A DNA stretch of 64,000 nucleotides from Virgisporangium aurantiacum (GTDB lineage: Bacteria > Actinomycetota > Actinomycetes > Mycobacteriales > Micromonosporaceae). Below the pieces are notes generated by a model that made no database searches, was not told the origin of the DNA, and saw nothing but the letters and a program-made list of their open reading frames with translations. This document shows, piece by piece, positions 8,826 through 17,305 of the stretch (position 1 is the first letter of the stretch; every line of letters begins with the position of its first letter). Made by a program: the position numbers and the translations under genes. The stretch spans positions 62,001-126,000 of the forward strand of contig NZ_BOPG01000022.1 of the NCBI RefSeq assembly GCF_016863635.1. The letters run 5' to 3'.

Positions 8826-10112
8826 CTATTCGGGCGGTGGGGAGACCGTGTCGAGGCGGGTTCCGTCGGGACGGCGGGCGCGCACCGTGCCGGTGTACGG
8901 GTCGCGGGTGATCTGCCAGCCGCCCTCGTGCACGAGCCCGTGGTGGTACGGGCACAGCAACGCCACGTTGTCCACAATGGACTGTCCACCCTGCGCCCAG
9001 TGGACGAGATGGTGCGCCTCGCACTCGGCCGCCACCAGGTCGCAGCCGGGAAAGCGGCAGCCGCGGTCGCGCAGTTCCACCGCCCGGCGCAGGCCCTGCG
9101 TGACGGTCTCCGTCTCGGCGCCGATGTCGAGCACCTCACCGGCACCGCCGAGCACGGCCGGCAGCACCCGCGCGTCACAGGCCAGCCGCCGCGCCACCGC
9201 CGCCGGCACCGGTTCACCCGATCCCAGCAAGGCGTCGCCCGTGGGCGACGCCCGCAGCGTTTCCAGCGGGACGGTGACCACGACCCGCGCCCGGTCCCCC
9301 AGCCCGCGACCCGCCTCGGCCGGATTGGTGCGCAGGACGGCGCGGCACAACGCCACCAGCGCGTCGGCCCGGGCCCGCTCGGGCGCCTCCGCGCCGTCGG
9401 GCACGCTCAGCTCGGGCGTACCGGTCTCGGGTGGCGGCAACGAGCCGGGGGCCGCATCGGGGCCGCGCGCCGGCGGGATCGACCGGACCGCGCGCAGCGC
9501 CGCCAATAACAGTTCCCCGTCGCTCACGTCGAGCTGGCCACGGATGTTCACCGCGCCGGTGCCGGCCCGCACCACGTCGAGGAACCGGTGCGCGCGGACC
9601 CGGCGGAACGCGTCGACGGCCTCCTGCGGGCCGCCCCGCTCCCGGAACCGGCGGGACAGCCGGCGCAGCCGGCCGGGCGGCTCGCGCCGCGCGTGCTGGA
9701 GCAGGATGCGCTCGACCCCGCGGTCCATCGCGTCGTCGCCGAGCAGCCAACCCGCCTCGTCGATCGCGGCCAGGTGCTCGGCCGAGATCTCGCCGCGCAG
9801 GTACGCCGCCGCGGCGGCCGGCCGGGTGACGAGCGCCGCGGCGACGGTCGCCTGCCGGCCGGCCTCGACCGCGTCGAGCCGCAGGCGGTGCCGGAGCCAG
9901 CCGCGGATGCCGCGGGCGCCGTCGCGCGCCGCGGCCCCCCGTTCATCGAACACCGCGACCCGGCGGCTCAACTGAGCCTGCAGCCGGCAGATCGCCACCC
10001 ACAGGCCGCGCAACTGGGTGGCGAGCGCGGCGTCGGTGGCCGAGTCGAGATCTTCCCCGTCGAGCAGTTCGGCCGCCGCCGCCAGCATCGGCAGTGGACC
10101 ACTCGAACGCAT
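8826..10112 (-). CDS. DUF222 / HNH endonuclease family protein (13E12-like)
   Basis: 428 aa. A long helical DUF222 region (residues about 20-300) is followed by a C-terminal HNH nuclease motif: CRFPGCDLVAAECEAHHLVHWAQGG then NVALLCPYHHGLVHEGGW. The Cys pairs and the HH and HH..H residues fit a zinc-finger-like HNH active site. The family is abundant in actinobacteria and often present in many copies, and its role is not established. It stands alone between two + strand genes, with a GTCCACAATGGAC palindrome inside its HNH-coding end (8970-8982). Confidence 0.88.
   Translation of the reverse strand: MRSSGPLPMLAAAAELLDGEDLDSATDAALATQLRGLWVAICRLQAQLSRRVAVFDERGAAARDGARGIRGWLRHRLRLDAVEAGRQATVAAALVTRPAAAAAYLRGEISAEHLAAIDEAGWLLGDDAMDRGVERILLQHARREPPGRLRRLSRRFRERGGPQEAVDAFRRVRAHRFLDVVRAGTGAVNIRGQLDVSDGELLLAALRAVRSIPPARGPDAAPGSLPPPETGTPELSVPDGAEAPERARADALVALCRAVLRTNPAEAGRGLGDRARVVVTVPLETLRASPTGDALLGSGEPVPAAVARRLACDARVLPAVLGGAGEVLDIGAETETVTQGLRRAVELRDRGCRFPGCDLVAAECEAHHLVHWAQGGQSIVDNVALLCPYHHGLVHEGGWQITRDPYTGTVRARRPDGTRLDTVSPPPE
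8970..8982. repeat. Iterated palindrome GTCCACNRTGGAC (first copy)
   Basis: The exact 13-bp word GTCCACAATGGAC (or its CAG/CTG variant) occurs at 8970-8982, 25228-25240, 37628-37640, 44954-44966 and 61357-61369. Close variants lie at 41553-41564, 56970-56980, 57904-57915, 61000-61011 and 60829-60841. All but one of the exact copies lie wholly inside coding regions; 44954 spans a start codon. TTGTCCACA, the actinobacterial DnaA-box word, is embedded in this first copy. Confidence 0.6.
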
Positions 10113-10185
10113 GTTCGAAAACTACCGCACGACAGGGGCCGCTCGCTACCGCGTCCGGCGTCCGCCGTGAAAAGCTTGCGACGCG

Positions 10186-11382
10186 ATGACCCGAACCGGA
10201 GATGAACCCGAACTGGAAGCCAGCATCCGCTCGATCGAGCGGGCCGCCGGCGCGCTCGCGACCGCGAGCGTGGCGCGGATGGACGACGAGCTCGTCTGGT
10301 TCCGGGACCTGCCCGCCGACCAGCGCGCCTGGGTGATGCTGGTGGCACAGGCCGGCGTGCGGTCGCTGGTCGAGTGGCTGCGCGGGCGCAAGGCCGGCGT
10401 CGCCACCCAGGAGGTCTCCGACGAGGTCTTCGACGCGGCGCCCCGGGCCCTGGCCCGGTCGATCAACCTGCAGCAGACCGTCCAGCTGATCAAGACGACG
10501 ATCGAGGTGGCCGAGGAGCAGATCGGCCGGCTCGCGGCGAAGGGCGAGGAGGCCCAGGTCCGCGAGGCGGTGCTGATCTTCAGCCGGGAGGTCGCGTTCG
10601 CGGCCGCCCGGGTGTACGCGCGGGCCGCCGAGACGCGCGGCGCGTGGGACGCCCGCCTGCAGACGATGCTGGTCGACGCCCTGCTGCGCGGCGACTCCTC
10701 CGACGTGCTGGCCAGCCGGGCCGCCGCCCTGGGCTGGGCCGACCCGTCGCCGGTCGCGGTCGCGGTGGGCCGGTCGACCGGCGGCGAGGCGTCGATGGTC
10801 GTGCACGTCGTGTACCGGGCGGCCCGGCGGATCGGCGTCGAGATCCTCGGCGGGGTGCACGGCGACCGCCTGGTCGTGGTGCTCGGCGCCGCGTCCGACC
10901 CGCTGAACGCGACGGAGAAGCTGCTCTCCGGGTTCGGCGACGGGCCGGTGGTGGTAGGCCCCAGCGTGGCCAGCCTCGACGAGGCCACCGAGTCGGCCCG
11001 GGCCGCGCTGGCCGGCTTCCGCGCGGCGGCGGCCTGGCCCGCGGCACCCCGGCCCGTCTCGGCCGCCGACCTGCTGCCCGAGCGGGCCCTGGCCGGCGAC
11101 GCGGAGGCCCGCCGCATGCTGCGTCAGGATGTGTACGGCGCGCTGGTCAAGGCCGGTGGTGAACTGCTCGACACGCTCGACGCGTTCTTCGCCGCCGGCG
11201 GGGTCCTCGAAGGGGCGGCCCGGGCGCTGTTCGTCCACCCGAACACGGTGCGTTACCGGCTGCGCCGCGTGGGTGAGATCACCGGTCTCGCCCCGCTGAC
11301 CCCGCGCGACGCGTTCGCCCTCCGGATCGCGTTGACCATCGGACGACTCGATCCGACAGTGACGCCCGCCACCCCGTTGTAG
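10186..11382 (+). CDS. fasR: PucR-family activator of fatty acid synthesis (FasR-like)
   Basis: 398 aa with the CdaR/PucR layout: an N-terminal helical sensing region, a middle GGDEF-like degenerate domain and a C-terminal helix-turn-helix (GVLEGAARALFVHPNTVRYR, near residues 340-365). In Streptomyces a regulator of this family, FasR, sits immediately before fabD-fabH-acpP-fabF and activates them. The identical order here supports the same job: coupling membrane lipid synthesis to demand. Start ATG 10186 follows a divergent gap from the DUF222 gene. The gene symbol rests on synteny. Confidence 0.85.
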   Translation: MTRTGDEPELEASIRSIERAAGALATASVARMDDELVWFRDLPADQRAWVMLVAQAGVRSLVEWLRGRKAGVATQEVSDEVFDAAPRALARSINLQQTVQLIKTTIEVAEEQIGRLAAKGEEAQVREAVLIFSREVAFAAARVYARAAETRGAWDARLQTMLVDALLRGDSSDVLASRAAALGWADPSPVAVAVGRSTGGEASMVVHVVYRAARRIGVEILGGVHGDRLVVVLGAASDPLNATEKLLSGFGDGPVVVGPSVASLDEATESARAALAGFRAAAAWPAAPRPVSAADLLPERALAGDAEARRMLRQDVYGALVKAGGELLDTLDAFFAAGGVLEGAARALFVHPNTVRYRLRRVGEITGLAPLTPRDAFALRIALTIGRLDPTVTPATPL

Positions 11383-11391
11383 ATACCCTAC

Positions 11392-11410
11392 AAAGATCCC
11401 CGTGGGCTTT
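11392..11410. promoter_or_regulatory. Candidate FasR operator upstream of fabD
   Basis: AAAGATCCC-CGT-GGGCTTT is an imperfect palindrome (AAAG..CCC / GGG.CTTT) between the activator gene and fabD, where the FasR site would be expected. Assignment is by position and symmetry only. Confidence 0.4.
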
Positions 11411-11460
11411 CGTGCCTGCCGGTACGCGCGGTGCTTCTGAGGATCGCTCAGGCTAGAGAC

Positions 11461-12621
11461 GTGCTCGCTGTACTCGCTCCCGGCCAGGGCGCGCAGAAAC
11501 CCGGATTCCTCGAACCATGGCTCGGCCTTCCGGGTGCTGACGCGCGTCTTCGCTGGTGGTCGTCCCTGTCCGGGGTCGACCTGACCCATCTCGGCACCGC
11601 CGCCGACGCCGACGAGATCAAGGACACGGCCAAGACCCAGCCACTCCTGGTCGCCGCCACCCTGCTCGCCGCCGAGCAACTTCCGATGGACGACGTTGCC
11701 GTCGTCGCCGGTCACAGCGTCGGTGAACTGGGGGCGGCCGCGCTCGCCGGCGCGCTCACCCCGGACGCCGCGGTGACCCTGGCCGGCGTGCGCGGCCGCG
11801 AGATGGCCGCCGCCTGTGCGGTCGAGCCGACCGGGATGGCCGCCGTTCTCGGCGGCGCCGAACCCGACGTGCTCGCCGCGATCGAGGCGCACGGCCTCTA
11901 CCCGGCCAACCGCAACGGTGCCGGTCAGATCGTCGCCGCCGGCGCGCAGGACGCCCTGGACAAGTTCGCGGCGGCCCCGCCGGCGAAGGCCCGGGTGATC
12001 GCCCTGAAGGTGGCCGGCGCGTTCCACACCCCGTACATGGCGCCGGCCGAGGCCGCGCTCGCCGCCGCCGCGGCCGGCATCTCGCCGGCCAACCCGGCGA
12101 AGATCCTGCTGTCGAACCTCGACGGCACCGCCGTCGACCACGGGCCGACGCTGCTCACCCGGCTGGTCCGGCAGGTCACCGCGCCGGTGCGGTGGGACCT
12201 GTGCATGCAGACGCTGGCCGACCTCGGCGTCACCGCCGTGATCGAACTGCCCCCGGCCGGCACGCTCGCCGGGCTGATCAAGCGGACGTTGAAGGGCGTC
12301 GAGATCGTCACCGTCAACACCCCCGACGACCTGGCCAAGGCCCGCGACCTGGCGGTGCGCCACGGCGCGCACCCCACCCACGAGCCGCACCCGGGGTTCC
12401 GGGTGGTCGTGGCCGGCACCGGGGGTACGTTCGTACCGGCCGCCGACCTCGCCGAGGGCGACGAGGTCGCCGACGGGCAGATCATCGGCACGATCAACAC
12501 CCGGCAGGGCGCTGTCGAGGTGTCCGCGCACGGTGCGGGCGTCCTGGCCGAATGGCTGGCCCACGACGACGACCCTGTTACGCCCGGCCAGCCGCTGGCC
12601 CGGATCGGAGAACACTCATGA
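11461..12621 (+). CDS. fabD: Malonyl-CoA:ACP transacylase with C-terminal biotinyl-like domain
   Basis: 386 aa, transferring malonyl groups from CoA to ACP. The acyltransferase part (residues about 1-300) has LAPGQGAQKPGFL, the nucleophile in GHSVGEL (Ser86) and the catalytic AFHTPYM (His189). Residues about 305-386 form an extra domain (GTFVPAADLAEGDEVADGQI.., then GVLAEWLAHDDDPVTPGQPL) with the pattern of a biotinyl/lipoyl hammerhead, but the carrier Met-Lys is missing. The start is at GTG 11461, where the family normally begins; GTG 11431 would add ten atypical residues. The stop overlaps the fabH start (ATGA). Confidence 0.92.
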   Translation: MLAVLAPGQGAQKPGFLEPWLGLPGADARLRWWSSLSGVDLTHLGTAADADEIKDTAKTQPLLVAATLLAAEQLPMDDVAVVAGHSVGELGAAALAGALTPDAAVTLAGVRGREMAAACAVEPTGMAAVLGGAEPDVLAAIEAHGLYPANRNGAGQIVAAGAQDALDKFAAAPPAKARVIALKVAGAFHTPYMAPAEAALAAAAAGISPANPAKILLSNLDGTAVDHGPTLLTRLVRQVTAPVRWDLCMQTLADLGVTAVIELPPAGTLAGLIKRTLKGVEIVTVNTPDDLAKARDLAVRHGAHPTHEPHPGFRVVVAGTGGTFVPAADLAEGDEVADGQIIGTINTRQGAVEVSAHGAGVLAEWLAHDDDPVTPGQPLARIGEHS

Positions 12622-13562
12622 CCGCTGGCTCGCGCATCGTTTCGTTGGGGCACTACCAGCCCAGCCGGGTCGTCACCAACAACGACCTGGCCGGGATCAT
12701 CGAGACCAACGACGAGTGGATCCGCGACCGGGTCGGCATCGCCGAACGGCGGATCGCGGAGACCGAGAGCGTCGCCGACATGGCCACGTTCGCGGCCGAG
12801 AAGGCGCTGGCCAACGCCGGCCTGACCGCCGCCGACATCGACTCGGTGTTCGTGGCCACCTGCAGTTCGGCCGACCGTTGCCCGAACGTCGCCTCGCGCG
12901 TCTCGGCCCGGCTCGGGATCCAGGCGCCCGGCGCCGTCGACCTCAACACCGCCTGCTCCGGCTTCTGCTACGGCCTGGCCATGGCCGACCACGCGATCCG
13001 GGCCGGTGCCGCGCGCAACGCGCTGGTGATCGGGTCCGAGAAGCTCAGCGACATCACCGACTGGACCGACCGGCGCACGGCGATCATCTTCGCCGACGGC
13101 GCGGGTGCCGCGGTGGTCAGCGCGTCCGACGAGCCCGGCGGCGTCGGCCCGGTGGTGTGGGGCTCGGCGCCGGAGAAGGGCGACTCGATCCTCATCGAGG
13201 GCTGGCTGCCGGTCATCCAGCAGGAGGGCCAGGCGGTCTTCCGCTGGGCGACCACGGCGCTCGCCCACCACGCGAAGCTCGCCTGCGAGAAGGCCGGCGT
13301 CGCCACCACCGACCTGGCCGCGTTCGTCGCCCACCAGGCCAACGCCCGCATCATCGACGGCATCGCCAAGCGGCTGGATCTCGGCCCCGACACCGTGGTC
13401 GCCAAGGACATCACCGGGTCCGGCAACACCTCGGCGGCCAGCATCCCGCTGGCGCTGTCGAAACTCGTCGAGACCCGGGCGGTGCCGTCCGGCTCGCCTG
13501 TTCTGCTGTTCGGCTTCGGTGGCGGGCTCACCTACGCCGGCCAGGTCGTCCGTTGTCCCTAG
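12618..13562 (+). CDS. fabH: 3-oxoacyl-ACP synthase III
   Basis: 314 aa condensing enzyme that starts each fatty acid chain by joining an acyl-CoA primer to malonyl-ACP; in actinobacteria the primers are often branched. The triad is visible: Cys113 in NTACSGFC, His239 in VAHQANARI, and Asn in GSGNTSAAS. ATG 12618 overlaps the fabD stop by four bases, indicating translational coupling. The C-terminus LLFGFGGGLTYAG is the family's usual end. Confidence 0.95.
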   Translation: MTAGSRIVSLGHYQPSRVVTNNDLAGIIETNDEWIRDRVGIAERRIAETESVADMATFAAEKALANAGLTAADIDSVFVATCSSADRCPNVASRVSARLGIQAPGAVDLNTACSGFCYGLAMADHAIRAGAARNALVIGSEKLSDITDWTDRRTAIIFADGAGAAVVSASDEPGGVGPVVWGSAPEKGDSILIEGWLPVIQQEGQAVFRWATTALAHHAKLACEKAGVATTDLAAFVAHQANARIIDGIAKRLDLGPDTVVAKDITGSGNTSAASIPLALSKLVETRAVPSGSPVLLFGFGGGLTYAGQVVRCP

Positions 13563-13592
13563 TTTTGTTCACCACCTGAGAAGGAGAAACAC

Positions 13593-13835
13593 ATGGAGCG
13601 CACCCAGGTCGTCGAGGGCCTCGCCGAGATCCTCGAAGAGGTCGCCGGCGTCAACCCCGACGACGTCGCCGAGGAGAAGTCGTTCACCGAGGACCTCGAC
13701 GTGGACTCGCTGTCGATGGTCGAGGTCGTCGTGGCGGCCGAGGAGAAGTTCGACGTCAAGATCCCGGACGACGAGGTCCAGAACCTGAAGACCGTGGGTG
13801 ACGCCGTCACCTACATCCTCAAGGAGAACGCATGA
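13593..13835 (+). CDS. acpP: Acyl carrier protein
   Basis: 80 aa, acidic, with the phosphopantetheine site DSL at Ser39 (DLDVDSLSMVEVV). It carries growing acyl chains as thioesters between FabD, FabH, FabF and the reductive enzymes. A clear AGAAGGAG ribosome site lies upstream of ATG 13593, and the stop overlaps fabF by four bases. Its place between fabH and fabF is the standard actinobacterial order. Confidence 0.96.
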   Translation: MERTQVVEGLAEILEEVAGVNPDDVAEEKSFTEDLDVDSLSMVEVVVAAEEKFDVKIPDDEVQNLKTVGDAVTYILKENA

Positions 13836-15049
13836 CCGTAGAGGTCGCCGTCACCGGGCTCGGCGCGACGACCCCGCTCGGCGGGGATGTCGCGTCGACC
13901 TGGGAAGGTCTGATCGCCGGCCGGTCCGGCGTCGGACCGCTCACGGACGACTGGGCGGAACAGCTGCCGGTACGGATCGCCGCGCAGCTGGCCGTCTCAC
14001 CCCTCGAGAAGATCGACCGGGTCAAGGCCCGCCGGTTGGACCGCTCCGAGCAGACCGCGCTGGTCGCCGCCTGGGAGGCATGGCGGCAGGCCGGCGAGCC
14101 CGACGTGCCCAAGGACCGGCTGGCCGTGGTGGTCGGCAGCGGCATCGGCGGCGCGCAGACCCTGCTGGCGCAGGACGACATCCTCGAGGCCAGCGGGCCG
14201 CGCCGGGTGTCGCCGCACACCGTCCCGATGCTCATGCCCAACGGCCCGGCGGCCTGGGTCGGCCTGGAACTCGGCGCGCAGGCCGGGGTCCACGCGCCCA
14301 CCAGCGCCTGCGCCACCGGCGCCGAGGCGATCGCGTGGGGCCTGGACTTCATCCGGGCCGGTCGCGCCGACGTCGTGGTGGCCGGCGGCACCGAGGCGAT
14401 CATCCACCCGCTGCCCATCGCCGGGTTCGCGGCGATGCGGGCGATGTCGACCCGCAACGACGACCCGGAGAAGGCGTCCCGGCCGTGGGACAAGGGCCGC
14501 GACGGGTTCGTGCTGGGCGAGGGCGCGGGCATCGTCGTCCTGGAACGTGCCGACCACGCCCGGGCGCGCGGCGCGAAGATCTTCGCGCTGCTGGCCGGCG
14601 CCGGGATGACCAGCGACGGCTACGACATCGTGCAGCCGCACCCCGAGGGCGCGGGTGCGATCCGGGCGATCGAGTTCGCGATCCGCAACGCCGGGATCGC
14701 GCGGACCGACATCGGGCACGTCAACGCGCACGCCACGTCGACGCCGGTCGGCGACATCGCCGAGATCGTGGCGCTGCACAAGGCGGTCGGGGAGCACCCG
14801 GTGCTGACCTCGACCAAGTCGATGACCGGTCACCTGCTCGGCGCGGCCGGCGCCGTGGAGGCGATCGCGACGGTGCTGGCCGTGCACCACGGGATCGTCC
14901 CCCCGACGATCAACCTCGACGACCCCGACGACGCCCTCGACCTGGACGTCGCCGCGCACAAGGCCCGCCACATCGAGATCGGTGCCGCCCTGAACAACTC
15001 GTTCGGGTTCGGCGGCCACAACGCCGCGTTGATCTTCACCCGGGTCTGA
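13832..15049 (+). CDS. fabF: 3-oxoacyl-ACP synthase II
   Basis: 405 aa elongating ketosynthase. The nucleophile Cys160 lies in TSACATGAEA. The two catalytic histidines are in HVNAHATSTPVGD and KSMTGHLLGAAGAVEA, and the C-terminus NNSFGFGGHNAALIF is typical. It extends acyl-ACP by two carbons per cycle with malonyl-ACP. ATGA overlap with acpP and a 4-base gap to the next gene show one operon. Confidence 0.96.
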   Translation: MTVEVAVTGLGATTPLGGDVASTWEGLIAGRSGVGPLTDDWAEQLPVRIAAQLAVSPLEKIDRVKARRLDRSEQTALVAAWEAWRQAGEPDVPKDRLAVVVGSGIGGAQTLLAQDDILEASGPRRVSPHTVPMLMPNGPAAWVGLELGAQAGVHAPTSACATGAEAIAWGLDFIRAGRADVVVAGGTEAIIHPLPIAGFAAMRAMSTRNDDPEKASRPWDKGRDGFVLGEGAGIVVLERADHARARGAKIFALLAGAGMTSDGYDIVQPHPEGAGAIRAIEFAIRNAGIARTDIGHVNAHATSTPVGDIAEIVALHKAVGEHPVLTSTKSMTGHLLGAAGAVEAIATVLAVHHGIVPPTINLDDPDDALDLDVAAHKARHIEIGAALNNSFGFGGHNAALIFTRV

Positions 15050-15053
15050 CCTG

Positions 15054-16430
15054 GTGGATTCCCGCGACCCCGAGGTCCGGCTCCGGGCCCTGCTGGACCC
15101 GGACACGCTGAAGCTGCTCGCGCCCCTCGACAGCTCCGGCGTGGTGCCGGCCCGGGGTCGGATCGACGGCACGCCGGTGATCGCGTTCGCCACCGACGCC
15201 ACCCGCATGGGTGGGGCGATGGGTGCCGACGGATGCCGGCACATCGTCGACGCGATCGACACGGCGGTGCGCGAACGGGTGCCGGTGCTCGGGCTCTGGC
15301 ACTGCGGCGGCGCCCGCCTGGCCGAGGGCGTCGTCGCGCTCGACGCCGTCGGGCAGGTGTTCGCCGCGACGGTCAGGGCTTCGGGACGCGTACCGCAGAT
15401 CTCGGTGGTGCTCGGGCCGGCCGCCGGCGGGGCGGCGTACGGGCCGGCGCTCACCGACATCGTGATCATGAGTGACGCCGGCCGGATCTTCGTCACCGGG
15501 CCGGAGGTGGTGCGCTCGGTCACCGGCGAGCAGGTCGACATGGCCCGGCTCGGCGGTCCCGAACCGCACGGCCGACGGTCGGGCGTCGCACACGTCACCA
15601 CGCCCGACGAGGCGTCGGCGCTCGCGACGGCCCGCCAGGTGGCCGCGCTGCTCGGCCGGCCGGGCCGGGTGTCGCCCGACGACGCGGCGCACGACGTCGA
15701 CCTCGGCGCGTTCCTGCCGTCGCGGGCCAACCGGGCCTACGACGTGCGGCCCCTGGTACGGGCATTGTTGGACGGGCCGGGCGTCGACCTGCACGAGAAG
15801 TGGGCGCCGAACATCCTCACGACCCTGGGCCGGTTCGCGGGCCGCACCGTGGGCGTGATCGCCAACAACCCGCTGCGCCTGGGCGGCTGCCTCGACGCCG
15901 CCTCGGCCGAGAAGGCGGCCCGCTTCGTGCGGATGTGCGACGCGCTCGGCGTCCCGCTGATCGTGCTCGTCGACGTGCCCGGCTACCTGCCCGGCCTCGG
16001 CCAGGAGTGGGACGGCGTGGTCCGGCGCGGCGCCAAGCTGCTGCACGCGTTCGCCGAGGCGGTGGTCCCCCGCGTCACGCTGGTGACCCGCAAGGGCTAC
16101 GGCGGCGCGTACATCGCGATGAACTCCCGCGCCCTGGGCGCCACGGCGGTGTTCGCGTGGCCGAACGCGGAGATCGCGGTGATGGGCGCCAGCGCCGCCG
16201 TGAACATCCTGCACCGCAAGCGGCTGGCCGCCGCCGCTCCCGAGGACCGCGAGGCGCTCCGCGCCGACCTGGTCGAGGACCAGCTCCACAACGCCGGCGG
16301 CGTCCCCAAGGCCCTGGAGATCGGCGTGATCGACGCCGTCGTCGAGCCGAAAGAAACCCGCAAACACCTCGCCGAAGCGTTGGCCAGTGCCCCCACGGCA
16401 AGAGGCGCCCACGGCAACATCCCCCTGTAA
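15054..16430 (+). CDS. accD: Acyl-CoA carboxylase carboxyltransferase (beta) subunit
   Basis: 458 aa of the crotonase-fold carboxyltransferase family. The N-terminal half contains LGPAAGGAAYGPALTD and the C-terminal half contains RKGYGGAYIAMNSRALGA plus the adjacent Gly-rich oxyanion-hole residues. These subunits transfer CO2 from biotin to acetyl- or propionyl-CoA, making malonyl- or methylmalonyl-CoA. Placement at the end of the fab operon suggests it supplies malonyl-CoA to FabD. It starts at GTG 15054, four bases after the fabF stop. Substrate choice cannot be read from sequence. Confidence 0.9.
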   Translation: MDSRDPEVRLRALLDPDTLKLLAPLDSSGVVPARGRIDGTPVIAFATDATRMGGAMGADGCRHIVDAIDTAVRERVPVLGLWHCGGARLAEGVVALDAVGQVFAATVRASGRVPQISVVLGPAAGGAAYGPALTDIVIMSDAGRIFVTGPEVVRSVTGEQVDMARLGGPEPHGRRSGVAHVTTPDEASALATARQVAALLGRPGRVSPDDAAHDVDLGAFLPSRANRAYDVRPLVRALLDGPGVDLHEKWAPNILTTLGRFAGRTVGVIANNPLRLGGCLDAASAEKAARFVRMCDALGVPLIVLVDVPGYLPGLGQEWDGVVRRGAKLLHAFAEAVVPRVTLVTRKGYGGAYIAMNSRALGATAVFAWPNAEIAVMGASAAVNILHRKRLAAAAPEDREALRADLVEDQLHNAGGVPKALEIGVIDAVVEPKETRKHLAEALASAPTARGAHGNIPL

Positions 16431-16438
16431 CCTCCCGC

Positions 16439-16471
16439 GATCTTGGACTGCGTGCGCCTGGGGCACCGCGG
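16439..16471. repeat. Half copy of the 17249-17296 palindromic element
   Basis: GATCTTGGACT followed by CG..CCTGGGGCACCGCGGGG matches one arm and the loop of the intact palindrome at 17249-17296 with a few changes. The opposite arm is absent: the sequence passes directly into the truncated AbiEi-like gene. The two copies are about 810 bases apart in the same orientation. Confidence 0.65.
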
Positions 16472-17179
16472 GGCGTCGAAGTACGCGTCGAGGTAGCGCC
16501 GCCTGCCTCGCGCGTCGCGCCGGCTGACCTGCACCTTGGGCTCCGGGAACCGGGCCTTCCGGCAGATGCGCAGGAACTCCGCTTCCGGAAGGGAGGTTGC
16601 ACCGCCGGCAAGATCGGTGACCAGCGCCAACACGAATCCCCGGCGGCGGGCGCGGGGCATTCCGCCCAGCACCGCGGCGACCTCCTCCGGCCCGACCAGC
16701 CGTTGCTGAACGCTCGCGGCCACCACTGCCGCCGCCCGTGCGTCGGTTCCCGCCCATTGAGCGGCGTCGACAGCCGCCCGCGCGGCGCTTGTGCACGGCA
16801 GATCGTCGACCTCGGTGCGTTGCATGACCGGGAGGCTCGTCGTGCGGTGCACCACCACGTTCGCCGGTGGATCGTGATCGCGCCGTCGGGCCGGGATGAG
16901 CATGTGCAGCGGGCCCTGGTCGAAGCCACGGAGGCCGAACATCGTCAGGGCGGTGGTGCCGGCGAGGTGGCCACGACAGGAGAGGACGGCGATCCACCGC
17001 CGTTGGCGTTCGGTGATCGGCCCACTGTGGTCGACGAAGACGCCGACGTGCGGCGCCTGCCACCGTCCCGACTCCACGAGGTGCCGAAGCCGATCGAGAC
17101 TCAGGTGCCGCAGAACCTGCCCACGCGTGACAACCCCCTCCTGGTCGGCAAGCAGTAACCCGAACGCCTCCGAACCCAT
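16472..17179 (-). pseudogene. AbiEi-like / DUF559-type protein, 3'-truncated
   Basis: From ATG 17179 the protein begins with the usual winged-helix region of AbiEi-type proteins (GLLLADQEGVVTRGQVLRHL, GRWQAPHVGVFV) and continues through the middle region to RRYLDAYFDA. In relatives this tail enters a nuclease-like C-terminal domain. Here the match stops at the repeat copy at 16439-16471, and the frame then runs on, antisense to accD, to 16097 without family features. I read this as a gene cut by repeat-associated rearrangement. The family is used as antitoxin or nuclease; no toxin partner is adjacent. Confidence 0.7.
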
Positions 17180-17248
17180 GCCCGCCACAATCTCGCCCCG
17201 CGCGGGAACTCCGCCACCCCGTGGTCGCGCCCTGTGGATAACCTCCTG

Positions 17249-17296
17249 GATCTTGGACTCCGCACGGGCCTGGAGCACCGCAGGGAGTCCAAGATC
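17249..17296. repeat. Palindromic element, GATCTTGGACTCC arms
   Basis: Perfect 13-bp arms GATCTTGGACTCC (17249-17261) and GGAGTCCAAGATC (17284-17296) enclose a 22-base loop. It sits between the truncated AbiEi-like gene and the 3' end of the GH3 gene and could also act as a terminator for the latter. The loop is shared with the half copy at 16439-16471. Confidence 0.8.
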
Positions 17297-17305
17297 GCGG
17301 GATTC

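Noticed and set aside
9943-12615. 890-aa minus-strand open frame
   Set aside because: It is antisense to fasR and fabD, both with full family motifs; composition is Arg/Gly/Asp-rich as expected from GC-rich antisense frames.
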